Shown piece by piece: positions 30,360-36,953 of a DNA stretch of 46,180 nt. The stretch lies in contig JAHFKT010000002.1 in assembly GCA_023245235.1 (NCBI GenBank), positions 16,803 to 62,982 on the forward strand. The letters are read 5' to 3'. A program made the position numbers and the translations under genes. The DNA is from Candidatus Yanofskyibacteriota bacterium. Its GTDB lineage: Bacteria > Patescibacteriota > Minisyncoccia > 2-02-FULL-40-12 > GWA2-44-9. The notes under the pieces were generated by a model. It was not told the origin of the DNA. It searched no databases and saw nothing but the letters and a program-made list of their open reading frames with translations. Position 1 is the stretch's first letter. Each line of letters starts with the position of its first letter.

Positions 30360-30882
30360 AGTGTTTGATGATCTTCTTTTTGAGCCTGTGGATGATGACC
30401 CGCAGATTGGCCTCTGATTTTCCGGTTATCCGCGCAATGTCGGTATATGACAGGTCGGCCAGGAAGTGGAGCTGGAACAGTTCCTGCTCCTCGGCCGGCA
30501 GTGTTCTGACCGCGTTCATCACTTCCCGGAGTTCCGCGTTCACAACGGTCCGGTCGGACGGATCTGCGATATTTTCTCCTTCCTGGTCCAGCTCTTCAAG
30601 ATACCCGGATTTCTTCTGGCGGAAGAAGTCGATGAGCGCGTTGTGAGCGATGCGCCAGAACCATGGGGTAAAATCACCCTGCTCGGCGGCATAGCTCTGG
30701 ATATTCCGGACAACCTTCAGAAAAACTTCCTGGGTCAGGTCCTGGGCGGTCTCGCGATGATTCGTACGGGCAAAGAAAAACCGGTAGATCTGAGGCGAAA
30801 AATAATCAAAGATCTGACCGCCGGCGGTTTCATCACCCCGCTGAAGGCGTTCGGCAAGCGTATTGAATTTCGGCTTACTCAT
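30352..30882 (-). CDS. ECF-type RNA polymerase sigma factor
   Basis: 176 residues. Region 2 reads FDYFSPQIYRFFFARTNHRE, TAQDLTQEVFLKVV and FTPWFWRIAHNALIDFFRQKK; region 4 reads LPAEEQELFQLHFLADLSY and TDIARITGKSEANLRVIIHRLKKKI. Regions 1.1 and 3 are missing, as in extracytoplasmic-function sigma factors. It would direct a small regulon responding to an envelope signal sensed through the overlapping DUF5667 protein. No copy of its own promoter can be recognised upstream. Confidence 0.93.
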   Translation of the reverse strand: MSKPKFNTLAERLQRGDETAGGQIFDYFSPQIYRFFFARTNHRETAQDLTQEVFLKVVRNIQSYAAEQGDFTPWFWRIAHNALIDFFRQKKSGYLEELDQEGENIADPSDRTVVNAELREVMNAVRTLPAEEQELFQLHFLADLSYTDIARITGKSEANLRVIIHRLKKKIIKHYD

Positions 30883-31044
30883 ATATACGGATTAGGTGCC
30901 TATTATGTTGCGTATTGCAGAATCAAGGGTACTCCAAAACCGGCGATAATTCAACCGATCGAGCGATATGTAATAACAGATCGGCCGGGTCGTATATGTT
31001 ATCGGAGCTGACTCCTTAGACACACCTCTTATAGGAAACCTCCC

Positions 31045-31072
31045 GAAACCGCCGCTGACCTACGGCGGTTTC
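31045..31072 (+). terminator. terminator-like hairpin without an assigned gene
   Basis: Perfect 10-bp stem (31045-31054 with 31063-31072), followed by GTTTTGG. No plus-strand gene ends here; the 30883-31044 stretch before it may hold a small transcript, or the hairpin shields tRNA-His from readthrough. Confidence 0.5.
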
Positions 31073-31104
31073 GTTTTGGTCTGGATTTTTACCGGAAAAT
31101 CAGA

Positions 31105-31110
31105 TATAAT
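31105..31110 (+). promoter_or_regulatory. -10 box of tRNA-His
   Basis: TATAAT 18 bases before the tRNA; TGGATT 17 bases upstream is a weak -35. Confidence 0.5.
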
Positions 31111-31128
31111 AGCAGTGATTAACATTAT

Positions 31129-31201
31129 GGGGGCTATGGTGAAACGGTTATCACAGCGCTCTGTGGAAGCGCGGTCATGGGTTCAATTCCCATTAGCCCC
31201 C
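31129..31201 (+). tRNA. tRNA-His (GTG)
   Basis: Acceptor GGGGCTA/TAGCCCC preceded by an encoded G-1 opposite C73, the tRNA-His identity element. D stem GTGA/TCAC, anticodon stem GCGCT/AGCGC with loop CTGTGGA (anticodon GTG), T stem ATGGG/CCCAT with TTCAATT. The CCA end is not encoded. A terminator follows. Confidence 0.95.
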
Positions 31202-31209
31202 CAGATATA

Positions 31210-31231
31210 AAACACCGCTTGAGCGGTGTTT
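31210..31231 (+). terminator. intrinsic terminator after tRNA-His
   Basis: AAACACCGC/GCGGTGTTT with TTGA loop, then GGTTTTCC. Confidence 0.75.
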
Positions 31232-31344
31232 GGTTTTCCCGAAAGAGGCCTTTTTTTACCGGTCTGTGACAAGATTGTTTAGGGTTTGAAAACAGGGCTA
31301 CTTCGTGTTACTCTTTGCCCCGAGTACGTTTACATCTAAAGATA

Positions 31345-33624
31345 ATGGGCACTAAAGGTCCTCAAGATGCCGTTCTAGCATTTTTCAGGAGCAAGCTCAA
31401 AAAAGACTACTGGGTCATCAAGCGCCGTCCATGGCTGAAATACGTCTTTCTGGCACTTGGTCTCTTCATCGCCGTGGGCGCATACGGAGCGTATTACTAC
31501 GTATACCGCTACAGCGGCGACCTGAAAGACGACCAGGGCCGGCCGCTGGACTTCAGTAAATTGGCCAGATCTGATTTCAAGAAGGCCTCCTACGTCTACG
31601 CTGATGACGGTGAGATCGTGGGCAGGTTCTTCGGACAGCCGGTGCTTGACCCTATCAAGATCGCCGAGGTCCCGGAGTTATTGAAAGATGCGTTCATTGC
31701 GGCTGAAGACAGACGATTCAACGAGAATCGCCCCAAGCGGTTGTGGATGGACAGCATCTGCGATCCTCTTTATGGAGGGGTCGATCCCTGCGCCATTCTT
31801 CGGGCCGGGTTGGGCAATATCACGAGAGACCATCGCCTTTCGGGCGCAAGCGGCATAAGGCAACAGTTCGTACGGTTGTGGTACGGGGGCGAGCTGGCCG
31901 AGTTCAGGACCAGGCAACATAGCATCAAACGCAAGGTCAAAGAAGCCCGGCTGGCCATCCAAATAAGCCGGAAGTACCGAAAAGATGAGATCCTCGAAGG
32001 TTTCCTGAATCTGATCTATTTCGGCCACGGCGCCCAGGGAGTCCTGGAAGCTCCGCGGAGATACTTCGGCAAAGACTTGAGGCGGGGCGACAAGCTTACG
32101 CTCCGGGAGATTGCCATTCTGGCCAGTCTTAATAAATCGCCGACCCTGTACGATCCGATATTCCATAAGCCGGCCAAACCGTCCGAGACGGCCGGGAGTG
32201 AAACGCAGCATGAATACGAATCGGCATTGGCTCATGAGATGGCCCGGGTTCTTGGAGCCCGGGACCGATCGAATTGGGTATTAGGCCGGATGCTTGAAGA
32301 CGGCTACATCAGCCGGAGCGAATATCAGAAGGCACTTTTTAAGGAAGACGAGCCCCTGGACCTGCCCGACCTCAATGTCCGGCCGCTCAAAAACCCGGGC
32401 TTCGGATACGGTGACCGTCTGGTCAAAGAGATGCTCCTTGGCTCCGGTCATAGCGAGGATGAACTATCCGCTTCGGGCGGATTACGCATTCATACGACAA
32501 TTGACGCGGCCATTCAAAGGATTGCCACCAATGAGTTCGAGAAACACCTTATTCTGGTCAATCAGGAAAAGGAGCCCGACGACCACATCGAAGGAGCATT
32601 CGTGATCATCGAAGTTAAAACCGGCAAGATACTCGCATTGAGCGGAGGCCATAATTTCGACGAGTCCCAGTACAACCGAGTGATGGCCTCGCGCTCTCCG
32701 GGCTCCGCATTCAAGCCGTTCACCTATGCGGCGGCGATGGAATACTTCGGCAAAGGATTTTTCGATCCGATCTGCAACTGTCCCTTCTCAATGCGCGGCA
32801 GTTCACCCGGCAAACGATGGGTACCGAAGAACTTCCGGGAAGATAATCCGGTTCCCTACGGTAACATCCCATTTGCCACAGGACTCATCAGGTCGGTCAA
32901 TCTGGCCACGCTGAACCTCGCCCGCTCAATGGACATCAGGTCAGTGGTGAAGCTTGCCAACGATATGGGCGTCTGGGGAAATCCCGGGATGGTCCGGGAC
33001 AGCGATGGGAATGTCTGGTTCAAAAGACCGGGTTACGAGATCAAGGGCGGACTGGTGCCATTGCTGCCGACCGCGATCGGCGCATCCGACGTGAATCTTC
33101 TGGAGCTGGCTAACGCGTACACCGTCTTTTTCCGTGACGGTGCCTATATCAGGCCGACCCTCATAAATGAGATCGACACAACGAACGGCGATCTGATGTA
33201 CCGGCCCGAGCCACCGGCACCGAAGCGGGTGTTGTCGAAGGAAACGACCCAAAAGATGGTTGTACTCATGAGAGCGGTGACCAAGATCGGTACCGCAAAA
33301 GTATCGATGCGCGGCATCGAACAGCAGATGGCCTGCAAAACAGGCACCTCGAACGGCCCGACCGACCTCATGCTGATATGCGGCAATCCGGACCTGGTCA
33401 TGGCAATCCGGATCGGGTACGATAAACCCAAGCCCATCGAACTACCGGTGTACATGAAGAAGATAAGCGGTGCCGGCAATCTGCAGGTCTCGGGCGGATG
33501 GGTCGTCGGCCCGCTGTTCAGGAAGATCGTTGACCAGATCTACACCACCAGACCGAAAGTCGAGTTTGACCCGATGACCGAAGAAGAACTGCAGGCACTC
33601 GACAATCGCCTGCCCTATAAGTAG
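31345..33624 (+). CDS. class A penicillin-binding protein (PBP1A-like)
   Basis: 759 residues from ATG 31345; the TTG at 31315 lies at the expected transcription start (TTGAAA-17-TACTCT upstream). One transmembrane helix (about 35-54) is followed by the transglycosylase domain with catalytic Glu121 in EDRRF. The usual GASTITQQ motif is changed to GASGIRQQF. The transpeptidase domain has Ser454-x2-Lys457 in SPGSAFKPF, SVN (517-519) and KTGT (665-668). The protein polymerises and crosslinks peptidoglycan outside the membrane. An insertion with several Cys (ICNCPFSM, MDSICDPLYGGVDPC) may form disulphides. Two lytic proteins encoded at 43-46 kb may work against it in wall turnover. Confidence 0.94.
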   Translation: MGTKGPQDAVLAFFRSKLKKDYWVIKRRPWLKYVFLALGLFIAVGAYGAYYYVYRYSGDLKDDQGRPLDFSKLARSDFKKASYVYADDGEIVGRFFGQPVLDPIKIAEVPELLKDAFIAAEDRRFNENRPKRLWMDSICDPLYGGVDPCAILRAGLGNITRDHRLSGASGIRQQFVRLWYGGELAEFRTRQHSIKRKVKEARLAIQISRKYRKDEILEGFLNLIYFGHGAQGVLEAPRRYFGKDLRRGDKLTLREIAILASLNKSPTLYDPIFHKPAKPSETAGSETQHEYESALAHEMARVLGARDRSNWVLGRMLEDGYISRSEYQKALFKEDEPLDLPDLNVRPLKNPGFGYGDRLVKEMLLGSGHSEDELSASGGLRIHTTIDAAIQRIATNEFEKHLILVNQEKEPDDHIEGAFVIIEVKTGKILALSGGHNFDESQYNRVMASRSPGSAFKPFTYAAAMEYFGKGFFDPICNCPFSMRGSSPGKRWVPKNFREDNPVPYGNIPFATGLIRSVNLATLNLARSMDIRSVVKLANDMGVWGNPGMVRDSDGNVWFKRPGYEIKGGLVPLLPTAIGASDVNLLELANAYTVFFRDGAYIRPTLINEIDTTNGDLMYRPEPPAPKRVLSKETTQKMVVLMRAVTKIGTAKVSMRGIEQQMACKTGTSNGPTDLMLICGNPDLVMAIRIGYDKPKPIELPVYMKKISGAGNLQVSGGWVVGPLFRKIVDQIYTTRPKVEFDPMTEEELQALDNRLPYK

Positions 33625-33643
33625 CTCCCACGAGAAGGGAGCT
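33623..33643 (+). terminator. intrinsic terminator
   Basis: AGCTCCC/GGGAGCT stem, seven-base loop, then TTTTTG; overlaps the end of the penicillin-binding protein gene. Confidence 0.85.
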
Positions 33644-33664
33644 TTTTGTTTTAAGCCCGGTGAA

Positions 33665-34501
33665 TTACGGCTGGAGAATGCCTTCGGTCTTGCCGTCGAT
33701 AGAGATGACAACTGTATCAATGCCGACAAATTGCTTGATGGTATTTTCTATTTCTGACCTGATAGCGGTGATCCTGCATGAGCCGGCTACGCCTTCCCCG
33801 AGGACTTGGTTAAAATCGACATATGCGGTACGGCCGTCTCCGGAAATACGCAATGAATTCATCTCTGACCCGGCGGGTATTTGAGTCTGGGCACCCTTAC
33901 TGACTTCGACCGGCGCGGGACCCTTGAGAAGTTCCGCTAAGCTCATATACATGGGTTGGTTGGTCCTTGTTATCTCGCGCGGGAAGAGGGTCACCGTCGT
34001 ACAATCGGAACCGTTCAAAAAAGCCGTGTAGACATTCATAGTATCAGTATATTTCAATTGAACCGGCACTGCGGCATAGCCCTCGAACGAACCGTCCCCT
34101 TTCGGAGAATAACTCAACGCTTCGACTTTCATCATCGCCGTTGCCACCCCGGCCGGGATCGGGATACGAACACTGTAATTACCGAACTGGCCGGCATCTT
34201 TGGCATCGGTAAATACATGGGCTTCGGCGACTACGGCACCGCTCGAATTTTTGACCTGAACCGTGAACTGATTCTCAAAAACTCGGGCTTTTCCGGTGAC
34301 TACTATCGGGGAATAAACCGTGTCATTGGTCTTCGGGGAAGTTATGGTAATGTTCGGGCTTGCTCCCGGGGAAACTGATACGCTCGGCGAAGCCAAGACT
34401 GGCTCGCTCGGCGCGACAGCCGGCGATGGTGCCCTCAATAACCACCATGCTCCCAGGAGTACGGCAACAATGATCACCAGTCCGAATGAGATGCGTTTCA
34501 T
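33665..34501 (-). CDS. Gmad2/GerMN-domain exported protein
   Basis: 278 residues. A signal anchor (LVIIVAVLLGAWWLL, residues 8-22) is followed by a Ser/Pro linker, a Gmad2 immunoglobulin-like domain (about 50-145: ITITSPKTNDTVYSPIVVTG, FTVQVKNSSG, AHVF) and a GerMN domain (about 150-278: MNVYTAFLN, LAELLKGPAP, LRISGDGRTAYVDFN, IRSEIENTIKQF). GerMN and Gmad2 occur together in spore-germination proteins such as GerM and in lipoproteins of non-sporeformers, where they probably bind peptidoglycan or wall proteins. This organism is unlikely to sporulate. Function inferred: cell-envelope factor. Confidence 0.88.
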   Translation of the reverse strand: MKRISFGLVIIVAVLLGAWWLLRAPSPAVAPSEPVLASPSVSVSPGASPNITITSPKTNDTVYSPIVVTGKARVFENQFTVQVKNSSGAVVAEAHVFTDAKDAGQFGNYSVRIPIPAGVATAMMKVEALSYSPKGDGSFEGYAAVPVQLKYTDTMNVYTAFLNGSDCTTVTLFPREITRTNQPMYMSLAELLKGPAPVEVSKGAQTQIPAGSEMNSLRISGDGRTAYVDFNQVLGEGVAGSCRITAIRSEIENTIKQFVGIDTVVISIDGKTEGILQP

Positions 34502-34603
34502 AGATCGTATCGTAATACTTTCTGCCAGTACTGTAAATCCGCGACGGAACTGCTGAAATACCTTTACCGAACGCTATTTTTAGAGTAAAATTCAAAGGTT
34601 AAT

Positions 34604-34675
34604 GCCCCCGTAGCTCAATGGATAGAGCAGGGCTCTTCTAAGGCCTTTATGTGGGTTCGATTCCTACCGGGGGTA
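34604..34675 (+). tRNA. tRNA-Arg (TCT)
   Basis: Acceptor GCCCCCG/CGGGGGT (first pair G-T), D arm GCTC/GAGC, anticodon loop CTTCTAA with TCT, T stem GTGGG/CCTAC with TTCGATT loop. Discriminator A. First of three plus-strand tRNAs in a row. Confidence 0.93.
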
Positions 34676-34698
34676 CAAGAGATGTTGATAGAAATGAC

Positions 34699-34769
34699 CG
34701 GGATGTAGTGTAACGGTAGCACGAGACGTTTGGGACGTTTTAGTCCGGGTTCAAATCCCGGCATCCCGA
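34699..34769 (+). tRNA. tRNA-Pro (TGG)
   Basis: Acceptor CGGGATG/CATCCCG with C1-G72, typical of tRNA-Pro; D stem GTGT/GCAC; anticodon stem AGACG/CGTTT with loop TTTGGGA (TGG); T arm CCGGG-TTCAAAT-CCCGG. Discriminator A. Confidence 0.93.
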
Positions 34770-34782
34770 CAAAGTGAATACT

Positions 34783-34853
34783 GCGGGTATCGTATATCGG
34801 TAATACATGAGTTTTCCAAACTCAAGAGGCGGGTCCGACTCCCGCTACCCGCT
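34783..34853 (+). tRNA. tRNA-Gly (TCC) with an altered T loop
   Basis: Acceptor GCGGGTA/TACCCGC, D stem GTAT/ATAC with GG kept in the D loop, anticodon stem TGAGT/ACTCA and loop TTTCCAA (TCC), T stem GCGGG/CCCGC. The T loop is TCCGACT where TTCGANT is expected, so position 55, normally pseudouridine, is C. Discriminator T. Confidence 0.92.
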
Positions 34854-34862
34854 CAAGATAAT

Positions 34863-34890
34863 AAAAAAGAACTCAACCGAGTTCTTTTTT
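34863..34890 (+). terminator. intrinsic terminator of the tRNA cluster
   Basis: Perfect 12-bp stem AAAAAAGAACTC/GAGTTCTTTTTT with AACC loop, nine bases after tRNA-Gly. Confidence 0.9.
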
Positions 34891-34928
34891 ATTCTTAGGG
34901 TATCGGTTCGAACCCGCGCGGGTTCTCC

Positions 34929-34988
34929 CGAATTTTTTAACGTTCGCTATCCTTCGCCAGCTCAGGAATAGACGCTCACTAAAATTCG
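34929..34988 (-). repeat. two-helix purine-loop element
   Basis: Outer helix CGAATTTT/AAAATTCG (34929-34936/34981-34988), inner helix CTATCC/GGAATAG (34947-34952/34965-34971, one bulge). Minus-strand loops GTGAGCGT and CGAACG match the element between infA and rpmJ. Confidence 0.5.
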
Positions 34989-35038
34989 TGTTCAGAATGA
35001 AGCAGTTCACTCTGAACGCCGCTACCCGATCCGCGAGA

Positions 35039-35073
35039 GAATCAAAACAGCCCTGACCGGGCTGTTTTGATTC
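35039..35073. terminator. bidirectional hairpin
   Basis: Perfect 15-bp stem 35039-35053 with 35059-35073, TGACC loop, rich in A and T at the base. No gene clearly ends here. Confidence 0.55.
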
Positions 35074-35098
35074 TTGACCAAGTGGGATGTTATAGACT

Positions 35099-35203
35099 AT
35101 GATTCCCATTACCTCTCGCTACCTTGAATACGAGCGGTCAAAAATTGTTCCTTTGTCTGAACTGTTTGAAAGATCGCGGGATCACATTAAGAAAAACCGA
35201 TAA
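35099..35203 (+). CDS. possible 34-residue peptide
   Basis: ATG at 35099 to TAA at 35201-35203 encodes a peptide starting M-I-P-I-T-S-R-Y-L-E-Y-E-R-S-K and continuing V-P-L-S-E-L-F-E-R-S-R-D-H-I-K-K-N-R. Amphipathic, basic and helical, it looks protein-like rather than random. TTGATT-18-TATAGA lies just upstream, which would give a leaderless message. No family known; it could be chance. Confidence 0.3.
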   Translation: MIPITSRYLEYERSKIVPLSELFERSRDHIKKNR

Positions 35204-35345
35204 AAACGTACGATTGGGGACCTGTTGTTGTGCGGCCGGCAAGAATCCGCAACAAACCTTCGGCGCCCTCGCCACCTTCCAATCCAACCGCAGAGTCGTT
35301 CTCTCCCCCGCCCCGGCCGGCTTATAGCCGGTCTTTGCATTTAAA

Positions 35346-35368
35346 AAAACCTCCGCTTCAGAGGTTTT
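35346..35368. terminator. bidirectional terminator
   Basis: AAAACCTC/GAGGTTTT with CGCTTCA loop; overlaps the stop of the oxidoreductase gene and could end a plus-strand transcript from about 35.1 kb. Confidence 0.75.
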
Positions 35369-36617
35369 AGGCTTTACCGCTAATCAAGAACTTAAGTACA
35401 TGGGCTCCCGTACGGATGCCGGAGGCTAATCGTACACCGTAGTATGTCTGGCGATTGCCGGGATCATGCCCGTCAATGGAGAATATTCTCCCGGCATGTT
35501 TATTGCTCATCAGGTTCAGTAATTCCGATGCTCCGGCTAATGCAAGCGAGAGCTTGCCGGGATGGAAGGAATGCAAATTTGTAATACCGTCTTTGGCATG
35601 ATGCCAGAAGACCGGACGGTTACGGTCGATACCGCCGGGAAGCTTGACCCGCCAGCCGACCTTAGCGTGCTCATAACCTGGTATTGTCTTACCGGTGAGT
35701 TCCCGCAATGCATTGCGGAGATACTCAATCTCACGGCGATCGTATCCGCCGATGGGATGGCTTCCAGCCGCAATATTCGTGGGGCCGACCTGAAGGGTTT
35801 GCCCGTGCCTGAGATGGATGACGTATTTCCCGTCGTCGGGAGAGAACGAAATGATATTATTCCTGAACGGCACGCCGGGTACCAACATCTGGGTACCCCG
35901 ATACAGTCTGATGTCCAGATCTATCCCGAACTGCCGGGCAGTTTCTGCCAACCAAGGACCGGTCGCATTCACAATGGAAAGCGGCCGACTCCGGCCCCGG
36001 ATCTTTATCATCGTACCGGTCCGGGATCCGGTCACGTGCAAAGCCTGCACGGTCCGGCCACCGACATGCGCTTCAAATACAGGACCGACCGGCACGATAG
36101 CTGCACCTGCCCCGGAAATGTTCCGACGAAGGACCCCTAGCAGCATTGCCGCATCGACAGCCAGCTCATGTACCACGAATGCACCGGTAAAATAGCCGGG
36201 CCGTAAAGCCGGTTCCAGATCAGACAGATGGGTGCCCGAAATGAACTGATATGGCGGGCGGGCGAGCATCCGGGATGTCAGCATTTCGTAATACGCGATA
36301 AGGCCCTCAATGACCCGCCGCGGGTACGGCATGTTCGGTCCGATCGGTATCACGAATGGGGTCATCCGGATAAGATCCGGGAATAATTTTTGCAATAACA
36401 GGCACGCAGACGCACTTTCCGCGACAAGCGGCAGATCTTCAAGCAGATAGTCGGACCGCGGAGCAATCAGGCCGGTCGCGGATTGGGTCGTGCCCGATAG
36501 ACCCCGATCAAGAACCACTACTGAATAGCCCCGCCGTACGGCATGATATGCCACGGATAATCCGGCAATGCCGGCGCCGATCACCACTATATCAGCTGAC
36601 AGAACTTCTTCTGACAT
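35367..36617 (-). CDS. FAD-dependent oxidoreductase of the DAO family
   Basis: 416 residues. The N-terminal dinucleotide-binding site is IVVIGAGIAGLSVAYHAVRRG (G-x-G-x-x-G) followed by an acidic residue after the second strand (VVVLDRG). TTQSATGLIAPRSDY and the central INATGPWLAE fit D-amino-acid oxidase/glycerol-3-phosphate-dehydrogenase-like (DAO) enzymes; the C-terminal half has strands and a second FAD-contact region (FHPGKLSLALAGASELLN). It uses FAD to oxidise an amine or hydroxy compound, but the substrate is not evident. Some relatives modify tRNA (MnmC-type), though no methyltransferase domain is attached. Single gene, terminator directly after. Confidence 0.88.
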   Translation of the reverse strand: MSEEVLSADIVVIGAGIAGLSVAYHAVRRGYSVVVLDRGLSGTTQSATGLIAPRSDYLLEDLPLVAESASACLLLQKLFPDLIRMTPFVIPIGPNMPYPRRVIEGLIAYYEMLTSRMLARPPYQFISGTHLSDLEPALRPGYFTGAFVVHELAVDAAMLLGVLRRNISGAGAAIVPVGPVFEAHVGGRTVQALHVTGSRTGTMIKIRGRSRPLSIVNATGPWLAETARQFGIDLDIRLYRGTQMLVPGVPFRNNIISFSPDDGKYVIHLRHGQTLQVGPTNIAAGSHPIGGYDRREIEYLRNALRELTGKTIPGYEHAKVGWRVKLPGGIDRNRPVFWHHAKDGITNLHSFHPGKLSLALAGASELLNLMSNKHAGRIFSIDGHDPGNRQTYYGVRLASGIRTGAHVLKFLISGKA

Positions 36618-36718
36618 TTTTTAGTAAAGAGCGATCGATCTGATTACACCACATTTCCCGGAAACACAAAACCCCTAGACCCCTAAATTAATATAAGCTC
36701 TCGGCGCGTTGTTCGATA

Positions 36719-36798
36719 CCATTGACCGGATCAAGGCGCGATGAGGCAGGTGTACTGGATAGTACTCCGACGAGAAGCAACGAAGATCCGGGCAATGG
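36719..36798 (+). repeat. palindromic element, purine-loop family
   Basis: Outer helix CCATTG-A-CCGGATC with GATCCGG-G-CAATGG (36719-36732/36785-36798, one mismatch), centre GTACT-GGAT-AGTAC (36752-36765). Loops AAGGCGCGATGAGGCAG and CGACGAGAAGCAACGAA match those of 25982-26084. A hairpin followed by TTTTTGTTTTG lies just downstream, so it could be a short independent RNA. Confidence 0.65.
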
Positions 36799-36846
36799 TA
36801 GCAACAACCCTCCGGGATGCCGGGTTTTTGTTTTGATGCTTCGGCG

Positions 36847-36896
36847 TTCAGATTTGGAGTAGAGTCTACACCTCCATCCTCTCGCCTTCGCCTGAA
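36847..36896 (-). repeat. weaker related palindromic element
   Basis: TTCAG/CTGAA arms (36847-36851/36892-36896) and centre GTAGA-G-TCTAC (36859-36869); minus-strand sequence contains AAGGCGAGAGGATGGAGG, similar to the loop of the neighbouring element. Confidence 0.4.
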
Positions 36897-36904
36897 AACA
36901 AAAA

Positions 36905-36923
36905 CTCTGGCATCGCGCCAGAG
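36905..36923 (-). terminator. intrinsic terminator of the patatin-like gene
   Basis: CTCTGGC/GCCAGAG, five-base loop, then TTTTTGTTTTC on the minus strand. Confidence 0.75.
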
Positions 36924-36953
36924 AATTATATTAACTTAGGAGTCACTGGGTCA

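Larger units (their letters stand above)
34854..35366. other. 513-bp gap after the tRNAs
   Basis: Contains the tRNA terminator (34863-34890), a 16-bp perfect palindrome GAACCCGC/GCGGGTTC (34910-34925), the two-helix element (34929-34988), a hairpin GTTCAGA/TCTGAAC (34990-35016), a 15-bp perfect hairpin (35039-35073), a possible 34-residue reading frame (35099-35203) and the terminator shared with the oxidoreductase gene. Bases 35204-35345 show small hairpins only. Confidence 0.55.
36618..36953. other. 336-bp gap with two palindromic elements
   Basis: No gene. Holds the palindrome at 36719-36798, a terminator-like stretch after it on the plus strand (about 36806-36829), a weaker related element at 36847-36896 and the terminator of the patatin-like gene. 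Confidence 0.6.

Noticed and set aside
34895-34930. Fourth tRNA or tRNA remnant (GGTTCGAACCC)
   Set aside because: No pairing T stem or acceptor could be built on either strand; only a perfect GAACCCGC/GCGGGTTC palindrome remains.
34873-35109. 78-codon minus-strand frame after the tRNAs
   Set aside because: It reads through the tRNA terminator and several hairpins, and its end translates a tRNA-like GGTTCGAACC stretch; no start signal.
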